A DNA stretch of 64,000 nucleotides, taken from assembly GCA_006503475.1 (NCBI GenBank), contig RSEH01000220.1, positions 17,496 to 81,495 on the forward strand. Direction: 5' to 3'. The number at the start of each line of letters is the position of its first letter. Position 1 is the stretch's first letter. Positions 9,415 through 17,538 of this stretch are shown here, piece by piece. Made by a program: the position numbers and the translations under genes. Source of the stretch: Stentor roeselii. Taxonomy: Eukaryota; Ciliophora; Heterotrichea; Heterotrichida; Stentoridae. The notes under the pieces are model-generated. The model did not search any database. It saw only the letters and a program-made list of their open reading frames with translations, and had not been told where the DNA came from.

Positions 9415-11064
9415 TTAATAAAAGTCAGCTAAATACTCTCTTCTAAAAACTTTATGATAATTGGTGAAATTACACAAGAAATAATCATCAATAGAAGCCT
9501 TCCCAGTATAATTTCTAATACTTTCAAATTCAATCAAAGACCCTCTCTTCTCCTCTTCATCATTAATACCTTTTCGATCTTCACATATCAAGGTAGTAGA
9601 AAGTATCCAAAACTGATCATTTTCAATCCCAACGACCTGCAAAGGCATTTCAGGATCAAACAAAAACCCAATCACTTGAAATTCAACATCAACTTCAAAC
9701 AAAAGTACTAAAAATTCATTGAAAAGTCTTATTTTTTTATTAGAAGTTAAACAAATGATTTTTCCATTTTCAAAAAGTGTTAGTTTGAATTGACCTTCAC
9801 TTGATTTCGTTTTTATGTTAATGCTGATTCTCGGGTTTCTATCAATGACCTGGCTTAGAGAGTTTAAGGTTGAAGTAAAGAAGATTTTTTCACAAGGGCC
9901 GCTGAGATATAGAATTGATGTGATTTTCTCGTTTTCAGCTAGTTTTATATCGAATTCTGAATGAAACATCAGGTTTGAATCGTCGAAAAAGTACAAACTT
10001 GCTAGATTTGTAGTTTTATTGTAAAGAAATAAGGATGATTCGCTGCTACCTTCAGCAGAGATTAACTTTTTATATTCAAATACTTTTATGATGCTTGACT
10101 TGGATTTTTGGCAGATGATCAAATAAGAAGATTTATCAATGATGAGGATTATCAACGTTTTTTCATTAGAAAGACGGGTAATTGAACTGATTTTCACTTG
10201 GCAGTCATTCATTATCAGTTTGACAAGAGTAAATTCAAGGAAATTTTTAAAGGGCTTAGAAAACTGAGTGATTTTTATCGAAATCATTTTGTACATCGAA
10301 TTTTCCCATAAATCTGCAGCTTCTTTATTTAAAAGTTGGAAATATTTTAAATAAAGCTGATGAAGAGACTGCTTGCTTATAACAGCAAAGTTCTCAAAAA
10401 TTTTTATTGAAAAACTATTTTTCTTGATAAAAGGCTTGAAGGACTTTTTAAAGTCTTCGAAAAGATCTTCTAAGTCAATCGAGTCAAGAGTGAAGTACTT
10501 TGAAATAAAAGAACTTTTAACACTTTCTAAATCAAGGCTGCCGAAGAGCTTTTTCTTGACTTTTGGCATTTCTAAGGTAGTTTCAAGTGATTTCAGCTCA
10601 GAAATCAGAAGCTCAGCGATGATTGTCTGCTTTTCCGAGTGGTAGTCACAGTAGATACCCTTCACAGTCTTTAACAGGTCAAACAAAACTACCTTGTTGT
10701 TAAAAATCGTTTCTTTTAAGGCCAATGCGAAATTTTTGCAGCAATCTTCAACTTTCTCGATTTTTCCGTTTTCGATGAGAAGAACTTCATTTGCAAAGAT
10801 TTCTGAAGTTTCTTTTAAAGTCACTTCATAAGCTTCAGGGAGATTAGTATCAGTTTCTTGCAAGTCAAATAAGAAATTCGAATGAAAAGCTTGAACCATT
10901 CGAGGTTTATTTAAAATTTTTAAATTTGAAGAGGAATCAAGATCTGATTCTGATATTTTACTTTCATCATCAAATACTGAAAAATTTTCAGATTTTTTGA
11001 AAAGGACCTTGATACCTGTAGAGGTTTCTTCGGTAGAAACCCTTTGATTCACTCCAAATTCCAT
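9415..11064 (-). CDS. Unknown large protein, paralogue of the next gene
   Basis: 549 residues, no family recognised. It aligns by eye with the following gene (11148-12821): both have an LxxELxxLExxLxMPK-type helix followed by LDLESVKSSFISKYF / LNLEAIRQKFILELF, a central ITRLS/ITQIS strand-rich region, AEGSSESSLFLYN / AEGSNESLVVFFT and late beta-strands (KIICLTSNKKIRLF / LIILSSNSKLRIF). The pattern suggests an N-terminal helical region then a beta-propeller-like C-terminal half. It lacks the Cys/His N-terminal module of its neighbour. The ATG at 11064 has an AAAATGG context. Stop TAA. Confidence 0.8.
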   Translation of the reverse strand: MEFGVNQRVSTEETSTGIKVLFKKSENFSVFDDESKISESDLDSSSNLKILNKPRMVQAFHSNFLFDLQETDTNLPEAYEVTLKETSEIFANEVLLIENGKIEKVEDCCKNFALALKETIFNNKVVLFDLLKTVKGIYCDYHSEKQTIIAELLISELKSLETTLEMPKVKKKLFGSLDLESVKSSFISKYFTLDSIDLEDLFEDFKKSFKPFIKKNSFSIKIFENFAVISKQSLHQLYLKYFQLLNKEAADLWENSMYKMISIKITQFSKPFKNFLEFTLVKLIMNDCQVKISSITRLSNEKTLIILIIDKSSYLIICQKSKSSIIKVFEYKKLISAEGSSESSLFLYNKTTNLASLYFFDDSNLMFHSEFDIKLAENEKITSILYLSGPCEKIFFTSTLNSLSQVIDRNPRISINIKTKSSEGQFKLTLFENGKIICLTSNKKIRLFNEFLVLLFEVDVEFQVIGFLFDPEMPLQVVGIENDQFWILSTTLICEDRKGINDEEEKRGSLIEFESIRNYTGKASIDDYFLCNFTNYHKVFRREYLADFY

Positions 11065-11147
11065 TTTTAACTCAATATTTATCTAAATCAGGTCTTGATA
11101 TTGCATATAATCTCTAAATTCAAGTATTAAACTCAAAAGGCCATCAT

Positions 11148-12821
11148 TTAACTACCTATTGAAAATGCTCGGTCAAAAAACTTCGAAAGCTCTTTCGTCA
11201 TTTCATTCATTTCAATCCCCTCATAAGACCTCGTCACTAAATGAATGCAAGAAGGTGGAAGTGGCTGAGCCTTGTAAAACCTTTCAGGATAATCCAACTT
11301 TACTTCCAACCAAATCTCTTCAACATTTTCTCCTTTCAATCCTAAAATACGGAAACTTCTTGAATTCGTGAAAACATAACAAAATTTTTCATAAATCACG
11401 AAAAATTCCTGAATTTTTTCAAGTTTTTCAGTAAAAATTCTGAGTTTTGAATTAGATGATAGAATAATCAGTTGTTTTGACTTATGGTACTTTAAATGAT
11501 GACCAGTTTCAAGATCGTGGTCGATGTTGACAAGACACCTGGGTCCTTTGAAAAGAACAGAAGAAAGAGGGTATTTATTAGTCGAAAGAACAATTTTTCC
11601 CCTGGTTCCTTCGATGTAAAGAAGACTAGAAACGATTTCATCTTCTTCTAGTTTCAAGTCGATTTCTTGTTGTTCTGCCAGTCGAGAGTCTTGCAAGTGA
11701 AAAGCAAAGCATTTTTGATTTGTCTGAGTAAAAAAAACTACTAAAGACTCATTTGAACCCTCTGCGCAGAGAGTTGATGTGTTTGGGAAGACGTCTATTA
11801 AAAAAGACTTCTTTTCAGTAGAGTGAATAAGAAAAGAATGCTTGTCGATTTCCATGATTAGGATCAGGTCGTAACTTGATATCTGAGTAATTGACTTTAA
11901 TTCAATCTCACTCTCACAAAGTATCAACTGACAAAGCCGAATCACGTTTTGATCATATTCTAAAGGTTCACTTTCTTTAATCTCCTTTAAAAAAACACTA
12001 AACCGGACAAAAGAGTTCTTTTTCCAAGTCGACTCTATCAACGGCTTTAATTCACTCCAAACCCGATGCTGGATTTTTTCCAACTCATAAGTAAAAGTCG
12101 CTTCTAACTTATCAAAAATATCCCAATTCGGTTGAGACGATAAAAAAGGCGCAAAAGTCATTGAAAAGTTTTTAAAAATCTCTTGAAAGTTAAGTTTTCC
12201 CTGAGAAAACAATTCTAAAATAAACTTTTGTCTAATCGCTTCAAGGTTTAAAGTCGTTACCAGGTTTTTTGTAGCTGTCTTCGGCATTGCAAGCTTAATT
12301 TCAAGGTCTGACAGTTCATTCAAGAACAGTCGACTGATGAGGTCGATTTTTAAATTCGAGTAACTTTGGAAGACCAGAATGATTTGACTGTAAAGGACTT
12401 CAGGGTTTACTTGAAAATTGAAAATTACTTCATTTAAAGACTCAGCAAGAGACCTGCAATATTCTTTTATCTTCGCGTCATTCCCAGGCTCGACCATGAA
12501 AAAACGATACTGAAAAAAGTTGATCATTTCATCTAAAGTTCTCTGAATGTCTCTTGGAAGTTCTGTCTTTTCAGCAGTGGTCCAGCAGAGACAGTTCAAG
12601 TTAAAAGCATTGACAAGGGAAAAGTTCGGGACTTGACAAAACCCTCTTCTAAAAATAGGTCTACAAAAATAGTTCAACACTCCAAAGTCATTCATATACC
12701 CCTCTCCACTTTTATTCATTTCTTGCATGTGACTCCAGCAAAGTCTTCTATTGACTTGACTTCCACATAAAAATCCCATCAAATTGGAACATTCTCCCCA
12801 TTCACATCTACTACTTTCCAT
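11148..12821 (-). CDS. Unknown Cys-rich N-terminus plus propeller-like protein
   Basis: 557 residues from the ATG at 12821, chosen because it sits in a TAATGG context like neighbouring genes; a start at 12836 would leave only 2 nt to the divergent kelch-like gene. The N-terminus has C-x4-C-x7-C-x8-C-x2-H (CEWGEC...CWSHM), resembling the zinc-binding start of the LRR family at 42-53 kb. A helical region follows (DEMINFFQYRFF, SLAESLNEVIFNF), then a beta-rich half paralogous to the previous gene. This looks like a ciliate zinc-module/coil/propeller family; its function is unknown. Confidence 0.8.
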   Translation of the reverse strand: MESSRCEWGECSNLMGFLCGSQVNRRLCWSHMQEMNKSGEGYMNDFGVLNYFCRPIFRRGFCQVPNFSLVNAFNLNCLCWTTAEKTELPRDIQRTLDEMINFFQYRFFMVEPGNDAKIKEYCRSLAESLNEVIFNFQVNPEVLYSQIILVFQSYSNLKIDLISRLFLNELSDLEIKLAMPKTATKNLVTTLNLEAIRQKFILELFSQGKLNFQEIFKNFSMTFAPFLSSQPNWDIFDKLEATFTYELEKIQHRVWSELKPLIESTWKKNSFVRFSVFLKEIKESEPLEYDQNVIRLCQLILCESEIELKSITQISSYDLILIMEIDKHSFLIHSTEKKSFLIDVFPNTSTLCAEGSNESLVVFFTQTNQKCFAFHLQDSRLAEQQEIDLKLEEDEIVSSLLYIEGTRGKIVLSTNKYPLSSVLFKGPRCLVNIDHDLETGHHLKYHKSKQLIILSSNSKLRIFTEKLEKIQEFFVIYEKFCYVFTNSRSFRILGLKGENVEEIWLEVKLDYPERFYKAQPLPPSCIHLVTRSYEGIEMNEMTKELSKFFDRAFSIGS

Positions 12822-12838
12822 TATTTCAACCTTCATAA

Positions 12839-13981
12839 ATGGGTCAAAGTGAGTCATCATCAGGAGCCTTTGAAATTCCTGAACTTTTTTATGTTCATCG
12901 AAAAAAGTCCCGAATTCTGCACATAAACAATGGAAAAGTCTCAAAACTTAACTTTTCGAAAAAAGTTCGAATTCGAGAAGACTCCGCTATCGGCTTTCTC
13001 AGTAGAAATAAAATTTTTATCTGTGGAGGAAGTGACTCGGCAGGTTGTTTAAGCAACTCTTGTTTTTTAGTAGACGGGTTGAAACTCACAAGTAAAATTC
13101 TTCCTTCACTTCCTTGTCCTTGTGCTGGAGGGTTTTTATTTGAATTTTCTCGATGGGTTTACTTTGTTGGAGCTGTGACTGAAGGGAACATTGACAGTGA
13201 TGAGGACGAGGCAGAAGTTCCTGCTCCACTTATGAGGTATAATTTAAGGGAACACTTTTGGGAAGCTTTTGATGAGAAAAATAAGGAGGGTAGAGGAAAT
13301 CATGAGGAAAATTTAAAACCTAATGAAATTTGGATTCAAGATTTGAGAAGTCCTCAAGTTTTTTTGTTTATGGGAAAACTTTACTTTTATGGAGGGTATA
13401 TTAAGGGAAAAAAAGGAAAGGAAAGGTTTAATTCTAGAGTTTATGGACTTGATTTAAGTGATGAGAGAACTAAAATCAAACCGGAAAAGGTAAAAATTCC
13501 GAAAAAACTAGAAAAACCTGCTTTTGTTAATCGAGGATCTGATGTTTTAATTGTTGGAGGCACTTGTGATGGGCAGGCTAATTATGAAACCTGGAGTCTT
13601 ACTTTTATCAATAAAAAACCTGAAATCACTCAAGAAGCGAATTTTATTTCAAATAAAATCGATAATCATCCTGCTGTTTATACTGGAGAAATTTCTGTCC
13701 TCTTCGGGTTTCCAGAAATAAACTTCTTGAAAAATAAGGGAAAAAACTGGGAAAAAATCACCATCATTCAGAAGACCGGCAAGAAACCCACCCCAGAGCT
13801 AAATAAAACTCTTGCTGTTGAAAAGTTAAAAATATCTGAAAAGAGTAAAAGTGTTGAAAAACTCAAAAACAAGAAAAAAATCATCGACTCTGAATCAGAA
13901 GAAGAAAAAATCAACCCAATCCCAACATCAAGTTCAATAAACAAGAAAAAGAAGCCCTTTAACTACGATTCCGACGAGTGA
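12839..13981 (+). CDS. Kelch-like beta-propeller protein, predicted N-myristoylated
   Basis: 380 residues. The start MGQSESSSG fits the N-myristoylation signal (G2, S6), suggesting membrane anchoring. Kelch-type strands recur: KIFICGGSD, WVYFVGAV, KLYFYGGYI, DVLIVGGTCDGQ and a degenerate ISVLFGFPE, about 55-100 residues apart. The C-terminal ~70 residues are disordered, Lys/Ser/Glu-rich (DSESEEEK, NYDSDE). The likely role is a protein-interaction scaffold. The start lies 17 nt from the divergent gene's likely start. TGA stop, with TAA three codons later. Confidence 0.82.
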   Translation: MGQSESSSGAFEIPELFYVHRKKSRILHINNGKVSKLNFSKKVRIREDSAIGFLSRNKIFICGGSDSAGCLSNSCFLVDGLKLTSKILPSLPCPCAGGFLFEFSRWVYFVGAVTEGNIDSDEDEAEVPAPLMRYNLREHFWEAFDEKNKEGRGNHEENLKPNEIWIQDLRSPQVFLFMGKLYFYGGYIKGKKGKERFNSRVYGLDLSDERTKIKPEKVKIPKKLEKPAFVNRGSDVLIVGGTCDGQANYETWSLTFINKKPEITQEANFISNKIDNHPAVYTGEISVLFGFPEINFLKNKGKNWEKITIIQKTGKKPTPELNKTLAVEKLKISEKSKSVEKLKNKKKIIDSESEEEKINPIPTSSSINKKKKPFNYDSDE

Positions 13982-14050
13982 TTATTATAATCTAAAAACT
14001 GACCATCAATAACTCAAAATTTTAAAGATTTCCTACTATTAATGTAAATC

Positions 14051-14620
14051 CTAATTAAAAACTCTAGTGATCTTTAATGACCTGTTCAACTTTGGACTTC
14101 TTTTCAACAGTCCTTGTCTCATAACAAACTTGATAGATTTAATCGACCTTGAACACGACGCAGCAGTTCTGCATCGATTTCTCATCTCAAGATCTACTTT
14201 CTCAGCACTCTTATTCACAGGTGTAAACAAAGGCAGTCTAGAAAATCTGATCTTCGACTGAGACTTCAAAGCTCTATCAATAGAAACATGTGGATCCTTA
14301 AAAACTTTCAATTCTTGTTCAACAAGATCAAAAGTATTACAAAGTTTTTTTCTAGAAGTGAATCTTTGAATCTGTTTATTTGCTTTAAGGTAAGGACTGA
14401 AATTAGACTCAATTCGATGATTGCTTGGAAGGGTTTTTTTCAAGAGAAGTCTTTCCTGTCCTTTAATTTTAAAATTTTGAATGAAAGTTTCAGGCTTTTC
14501 TTGGGATTTAATGAAAATCTTTTTATGCTGGGGAGAAAAAATCGGGTCATTTCTTTTTGGTCGAATCGAGGTGTGGATCAGGTCTTCAAGTGAAAGTTTT
14601 GATAGATCTTCGAATTTCAT
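14051..14620 (-). CDS. Hypothetical basic protein
   Basis: 189 residues, no recognised domain. It is highly basic (many Lys/Arg with Ser), largely without hydrophobic core runs, and contains short segments such as FSRLPLFTPVNKS and RSIKSIKFVMRQ. It looks like an intrinsically disordered or cytoskeleton-associated protein. It starts 15 nt downstream of the stop of the minus-strand gene at 14636. Stop TAA. Confidence 0.65.
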   Translation of the reverse strand: MKFEDLSKLSLEDLIHTSIRPKRNDPIFSPQHKKIFIKSQEKPETFIQNFKIKGQERLLLKKTLPSNHRIESNFSPYLKANKQIQRFTSRKKLCNTFDLVEQELKVFKDPHVSIDRALKSQSKIRFSRLPLFTPVNKSAEKVDLEMRNRCRTAASCSRSIKSIKFVMRQGLLKRSPKLNRSLKITRVFN

Positions 14621-14635
14621 GAATTAATTATGTAA

Positions 14636-16144
14636 CTAGTCGAAATATATCACAAAATAATTATGAGGTAGTTCTTCAGTTAGTCGAATCATTGTCTTGT
14701 GTAACTTACACCTTAGTCCTTGCTTCTTTAATGGCATTTTTTCCATTACTTTTTCGTATGGAAGAGAAGATGAGATAACTTTTAACTTACCGCGGCAGGT
14801 CTTTTGCCAGTCTAAGAAATTGTAAGAGTTTCCGATGATTTTGGATTTTAAACTTGATAGTAAATTTTCAAAGGGCTTTGAGGTTGGGCTGAGGAGGAGG
14901 TTTGGTACTAGGAAAATAGTTGGTTGCCTTGAGTTGCTGATTGGACAGCTTTTTATGTTTAGGTTTTGAGTTAGTCTTGGAAGTTTGGGGAAAATTGGGT
15001 CATCTTTTTGAACTTCTAGATCTAAACTAGCAACTATCAATACTTGACTCTCAGGATTCTCAATCAAAAGTTCTTGAAAAACCTTTCCAAGATGTATAAA
15101 TTCATTCGATTTTTCTCGACGATTTACTAAAACTACTGAAACTTTAATCTTTTTGTTTTCTAAAACCTTGAGAATTTCTTTACTAATTTCAAAAAAAGTG
15201 CATATTATAACAATCTTAAATAGATTCTGAATCCTTTTAAGGAACTTCAAGGCACCTTTTCTAAGTTTAATCATATTTTCCTTAATAATTCCAACCACTC
15301 CTTCAAAAATAACAAAAATAAAATTTTTCTCAAATAAAACTGAAAAATTCTGAACAAACTTAACTTCAGGAGAATCACAAATCCTGAAAATATCATGATC
15401 CTGAGGTTTTTCTCTATAAAAGCAGCAATTTCTATCACCGGTACACAAACATTCAATATAAGCCTTCGGTTTTTTTACCCTTTTGACAACAACAGCACTT
15501 TCCGTCTTTTTTATTTCTTTCGCAATCTTTGCCAGATAAGGAAAAACCGAAAAATTAGTATCTCGAGTAATCGAAATTATTTTATTGAAAGGCGTCACAT
15601 CATGACTTTTCATAAACTTAACATATGAATAACTGTCATCATATTTAAACCGCGAGGCCAAAAACCCTTTAGGAATAGGTGAAAGGTTCATACTTCTATT
15701 GTTCTTCAAAGGAGCATTCGTTTTTTTATACACAATCTTATCGATTATCAGAATACGACCCTTGGTAAAGCAGGTCTCTTCTTCTGAAGACTTACCCGGA
15801 TTCTGTAAGTTTATCGGATTTATTGTGTTTAAAGTGCTTAAAGCACTTAAAGTGCCTTGAAACGTTTTCATTGTTTGCACTGTCTGAAGGCTCTGCATTG
15901 GGATCAACTTTGACTTTGATAAAATTTGCTCCTCGTGGAAGGGCTCGTAGGTGTTGGCAAGTTTCGAGCTTTTGTTCATGCTTTTCAATGAAGGAAGCGT
16001 CAGAGAAGGGTGGATCAGGGGACGGTTCAAATTATTCACTAAATGCTTCAGCTTTGCTTGGGTTAGTTGATGGTCTGGAACTGAAAGAGCGTCTGGAGAG
16101 ATTTCGAAATAGTTTTTTTGAAGGCCTTGCTTAGATATTTGCAT
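14636..16144 (-). CDS. FCP1-like HAD protein lacking catalytic aspartates
   Basis: 502 residues from the ATG at 16144 (MQISKQGLQ), which lies in the usual AATAATG context just after the RING gene ends; the frame is open further upstream but runs into that gene. Residues ~275-400 resemble the HAD fold of CTD phosphatases (FCP1/SCP type): a strand FIFVIFEGVVG, then LRKGALKFLKRI (like RPGALEFLK), a strand IVIICTF and a late strand VLIVASL. The first strand should read DLDxT; here the nucleophile region is IFEGV, so phosphatase chemistry is unlikely. The N-terminal half is Ser/Leu-rich and disordered. A CxC-x4-CC cluster (CLCTGDRNCC) precedes the domain. It is likely a pseudo-enzyme scaffold. Confidence 0.6.
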   Translation of the reverse strand: MQISKQGLQKNYFEISPDALSVPDHQLTQAKLKHLVNNLNRPLIHPSLTLPSLKSMNKSSKLANTYEPFHEEQILSKSKLIPMQSLQTVQTMKTFQGTLSALSTLNTINPINLQNPGKSSEEETCFTKGRILIIDKIVYKKTNAPLKNNRSMNLSPIPKGFLASRFKYDDSYSYVKFMKSHDVTPFNKIISITRDTNFSVFPYLAKIAKEIKKTESAVVVKRVKKPKAYIECLCTGDRNCCFYREKPQDHDIFRICDSPEVKFVQNFSVLFEKNFIFVIFEGVVGIIKENMIKLRKGALKFLKRIQNLFKIVIICTFFEISKEILKVLENKKIKVSVVLVNRREKSNEFIHLGKVFQELLIENPESQVLIVASLDLEVQKDDPIFPKLPRLTQNLNIKSCPISNSRQPTIFLVPNLLLSPTSKPFENLLSSLKSKIIGNSYNFLDWQKTCRGKLKVISSSLPYEKVMEKMPLKKQGLRCKLHKTMIRLTEELPHNYFVIYFD

Positions 16145-16184
16145 TATTTGAATGTAGTAGAGTGAATTATTAACTTTATTTACA

Positions 16185-17237
16185 TTAATAACTACGAGTT
16201 CGCTTACGCCATGGCATTCGCTTTGGGTGGTTTCGGGCATGATAGTTTTGTCTGCATTTGTTTCTTTCTAGTTTTTCTGGTGATTTGTTCTCAATACCGG
16301 ACTTGTCAACCTTCCCTATAAATGTCTTGCTAGCCTCATGATTCGAACTATTATTTTGAAGAACCGGCCGCGAGTGACTAACTCTGAACCTTTTTTCAGC
16401 TTCAAAAAAGTCAATTTCCTCAAAATTCGCAGAAAACAAAGTAAAAGGTTCCGAGTTTTTAAAAGTAAAAACCTGAAAATTAAGACATTCAACAGGCATT
16501 TCAAGTACCTTAAGTTCTTGTTTCAAAGCCTTAACAACCTGAGTTAAAGTCTCATAATGCGGAAGAGAACAAGAAAGACTTCTCACTTTTCCCAAAACCT
16601 TCCAAGAGTTCTCCAAAATCCTAGCAAAATTTTCCTTATTCCTTTCAAAACTTTTCATAATTTCCCCCAAATTTTTATTTAAAAAGCAAATCATTTCCTT
16701 TTTTTTACTCTGAAGATTTTTCAAGCAAACCTCAAAACTTTGATTAACTTTTTCCACCTGATTCGTATGAATTTCTTTAAAACTTCTAACTTTGAACTCA
16801 ACATCTTTTTTCTTATCTTCAAATTCATGAATAGTATTTTCACAAACAACTTCAAGTGCCTTCAAGTCAGACTTAACAACAGCAAGATTGACAGTAAAAG
16901 CGACGATATTATGACCAGCTCCAGTATGATCAACGACGCATTCAGTACAAAGGAACTTTTCATGAGACCTGCAAAGAAACTTGACTTTTTTCTTGGGGTG
17001 TCGAAGACAGCATCCTTCAAGTTGGTTTTTTTTAGGCAGGTTGGCAAGAATCGCGTAACAACAGGGAAGACTTGAGACTGAAGCTTCGAACCTGGACTTG
17101 TCAATGGGACAAGCCAGTTGTTTCTGCTTCGCAAGACAGTCCTGGCAAAAGACATGTCCACAGGGCAGGGAAAGAGGTTTGTGAAGAGAGTCGTCGTAGG
17201 ACAGGCTGCATGAGCCGCATTCGAAGATAGGGTCCAT
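16185..17237 (-). CDS. RING/B-box/coiled-coil (TRIM-like) protein
   Basis: 350 residues. The RING finger is at residues 7-47: C7-x2-C10, C26-G-H28-VF-C31-x2-C34 and then CPID, where the last usual Cys ligand is Asp. A B-box2 follows (~90-130: CCLRHPKKKVKFLC, HEKFLCTECVVDH...GHNI). A coiled coil spans ~140-245. The tail is basic and disordered, ending RKRTRSY. Family knowledge suggests an E3 ubiquitin ligase; the substituted ligand leaves activity uncertain. The start is 28 nt from a divergent small gene. Confidence 0.88.
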   Translation of the reverse strand: MDPIFECGSCSLSYDDSLHKPLSLPCGHVFCQDCLAKQKQLACPIDKSRFEASVSSLPCCYAILANLPKKNQLEGCCLRHPKKKVKFLCRSHEKFLCTECVVDHTGAGHNIVAFTVNLAVVKSDLKALEVVCENTIHEFEDKKKDVEFKVRSFKEIHTNQVEKVNQSFEVCLKNLQSKKKEMICFLNKNLGEIMKSFERNKENFARILENSWKVLGKVRSLSCSLPHYETLTQVVKALKQELKVLEMPVECLNFQVFTFKNSEPFTLFSANFEEIDFFEAEKRFRVSHSRPVLQNNSSNHEASKTFIGKVDKSGIENKSPEKLERNKCRQNYHARNHPKRMPWRKRTRSY

Positions 17238-17265
17238 TTCCGTTAGTGGTTTAAATATTATTAAA

Positions 17266-17538
17266 ATGGAAATGACTGATACTCAAAGATCCTTGCCTTT
17301 TAAAGAAACCTGCGCAAAGGTCTTTAAAAAAGGAATCACTGTTAGTCCTGGGAAACTTAGAAGGTATTTGCAAGATGACTTGAGGAAAAGTCCTCAGAAA
17401 GAAAAGGATAAAAAAGTAAGGTTTTGCTCGTTTTTTCAAAGGAGGAATAAGATTGACTATGAAGAACCTCCCAGGATACCTAATAATCCACTTTTGTACA
17501 AGTTTAACGTGAAAAAGTTTCCGGGTAACTATTATTAA
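17266..17538 (+). CDS. Hypothetical small basic protein
   Basis: 90 residues, no family recognised. Lys/Arg-rich with a YLQDDLRKSPQKEKDKK helix and a Pro/Asn-rich end (PPRIPNNPLLYKFNVKKF). Coding status is supported by a start in the local AAAATGGAA context, by filling the space between a divergent and a convergent gene, and by its stop overlapping that of the coiled-coil gene on the other strand (TTAA at 17535-17538). Confidence 0.65.
   Translation: MEMTDTQRSLPFKETCAKVFKKGITVSPGKLRRYLQDDLRKSPQKEKDKKVRFCSFFQRRNKIDYEEPPRIPNNPLLYKFNVKKFPGNYY

Noticed and set aside
12822-12944. Longer N-terminus for the Cys-rich gene starting at 12944
   Set aside because: It would overlap the kelch-like coding region by over 100 nt; a start at 12821 gives a normal context and includes the zinc module.
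16145-16240. Longer N-terminus for the HAD-like gene starting at 16240
   Set aside because: It overlaps the end of the RING gene; the ATG at 16144 fits the usual start context.
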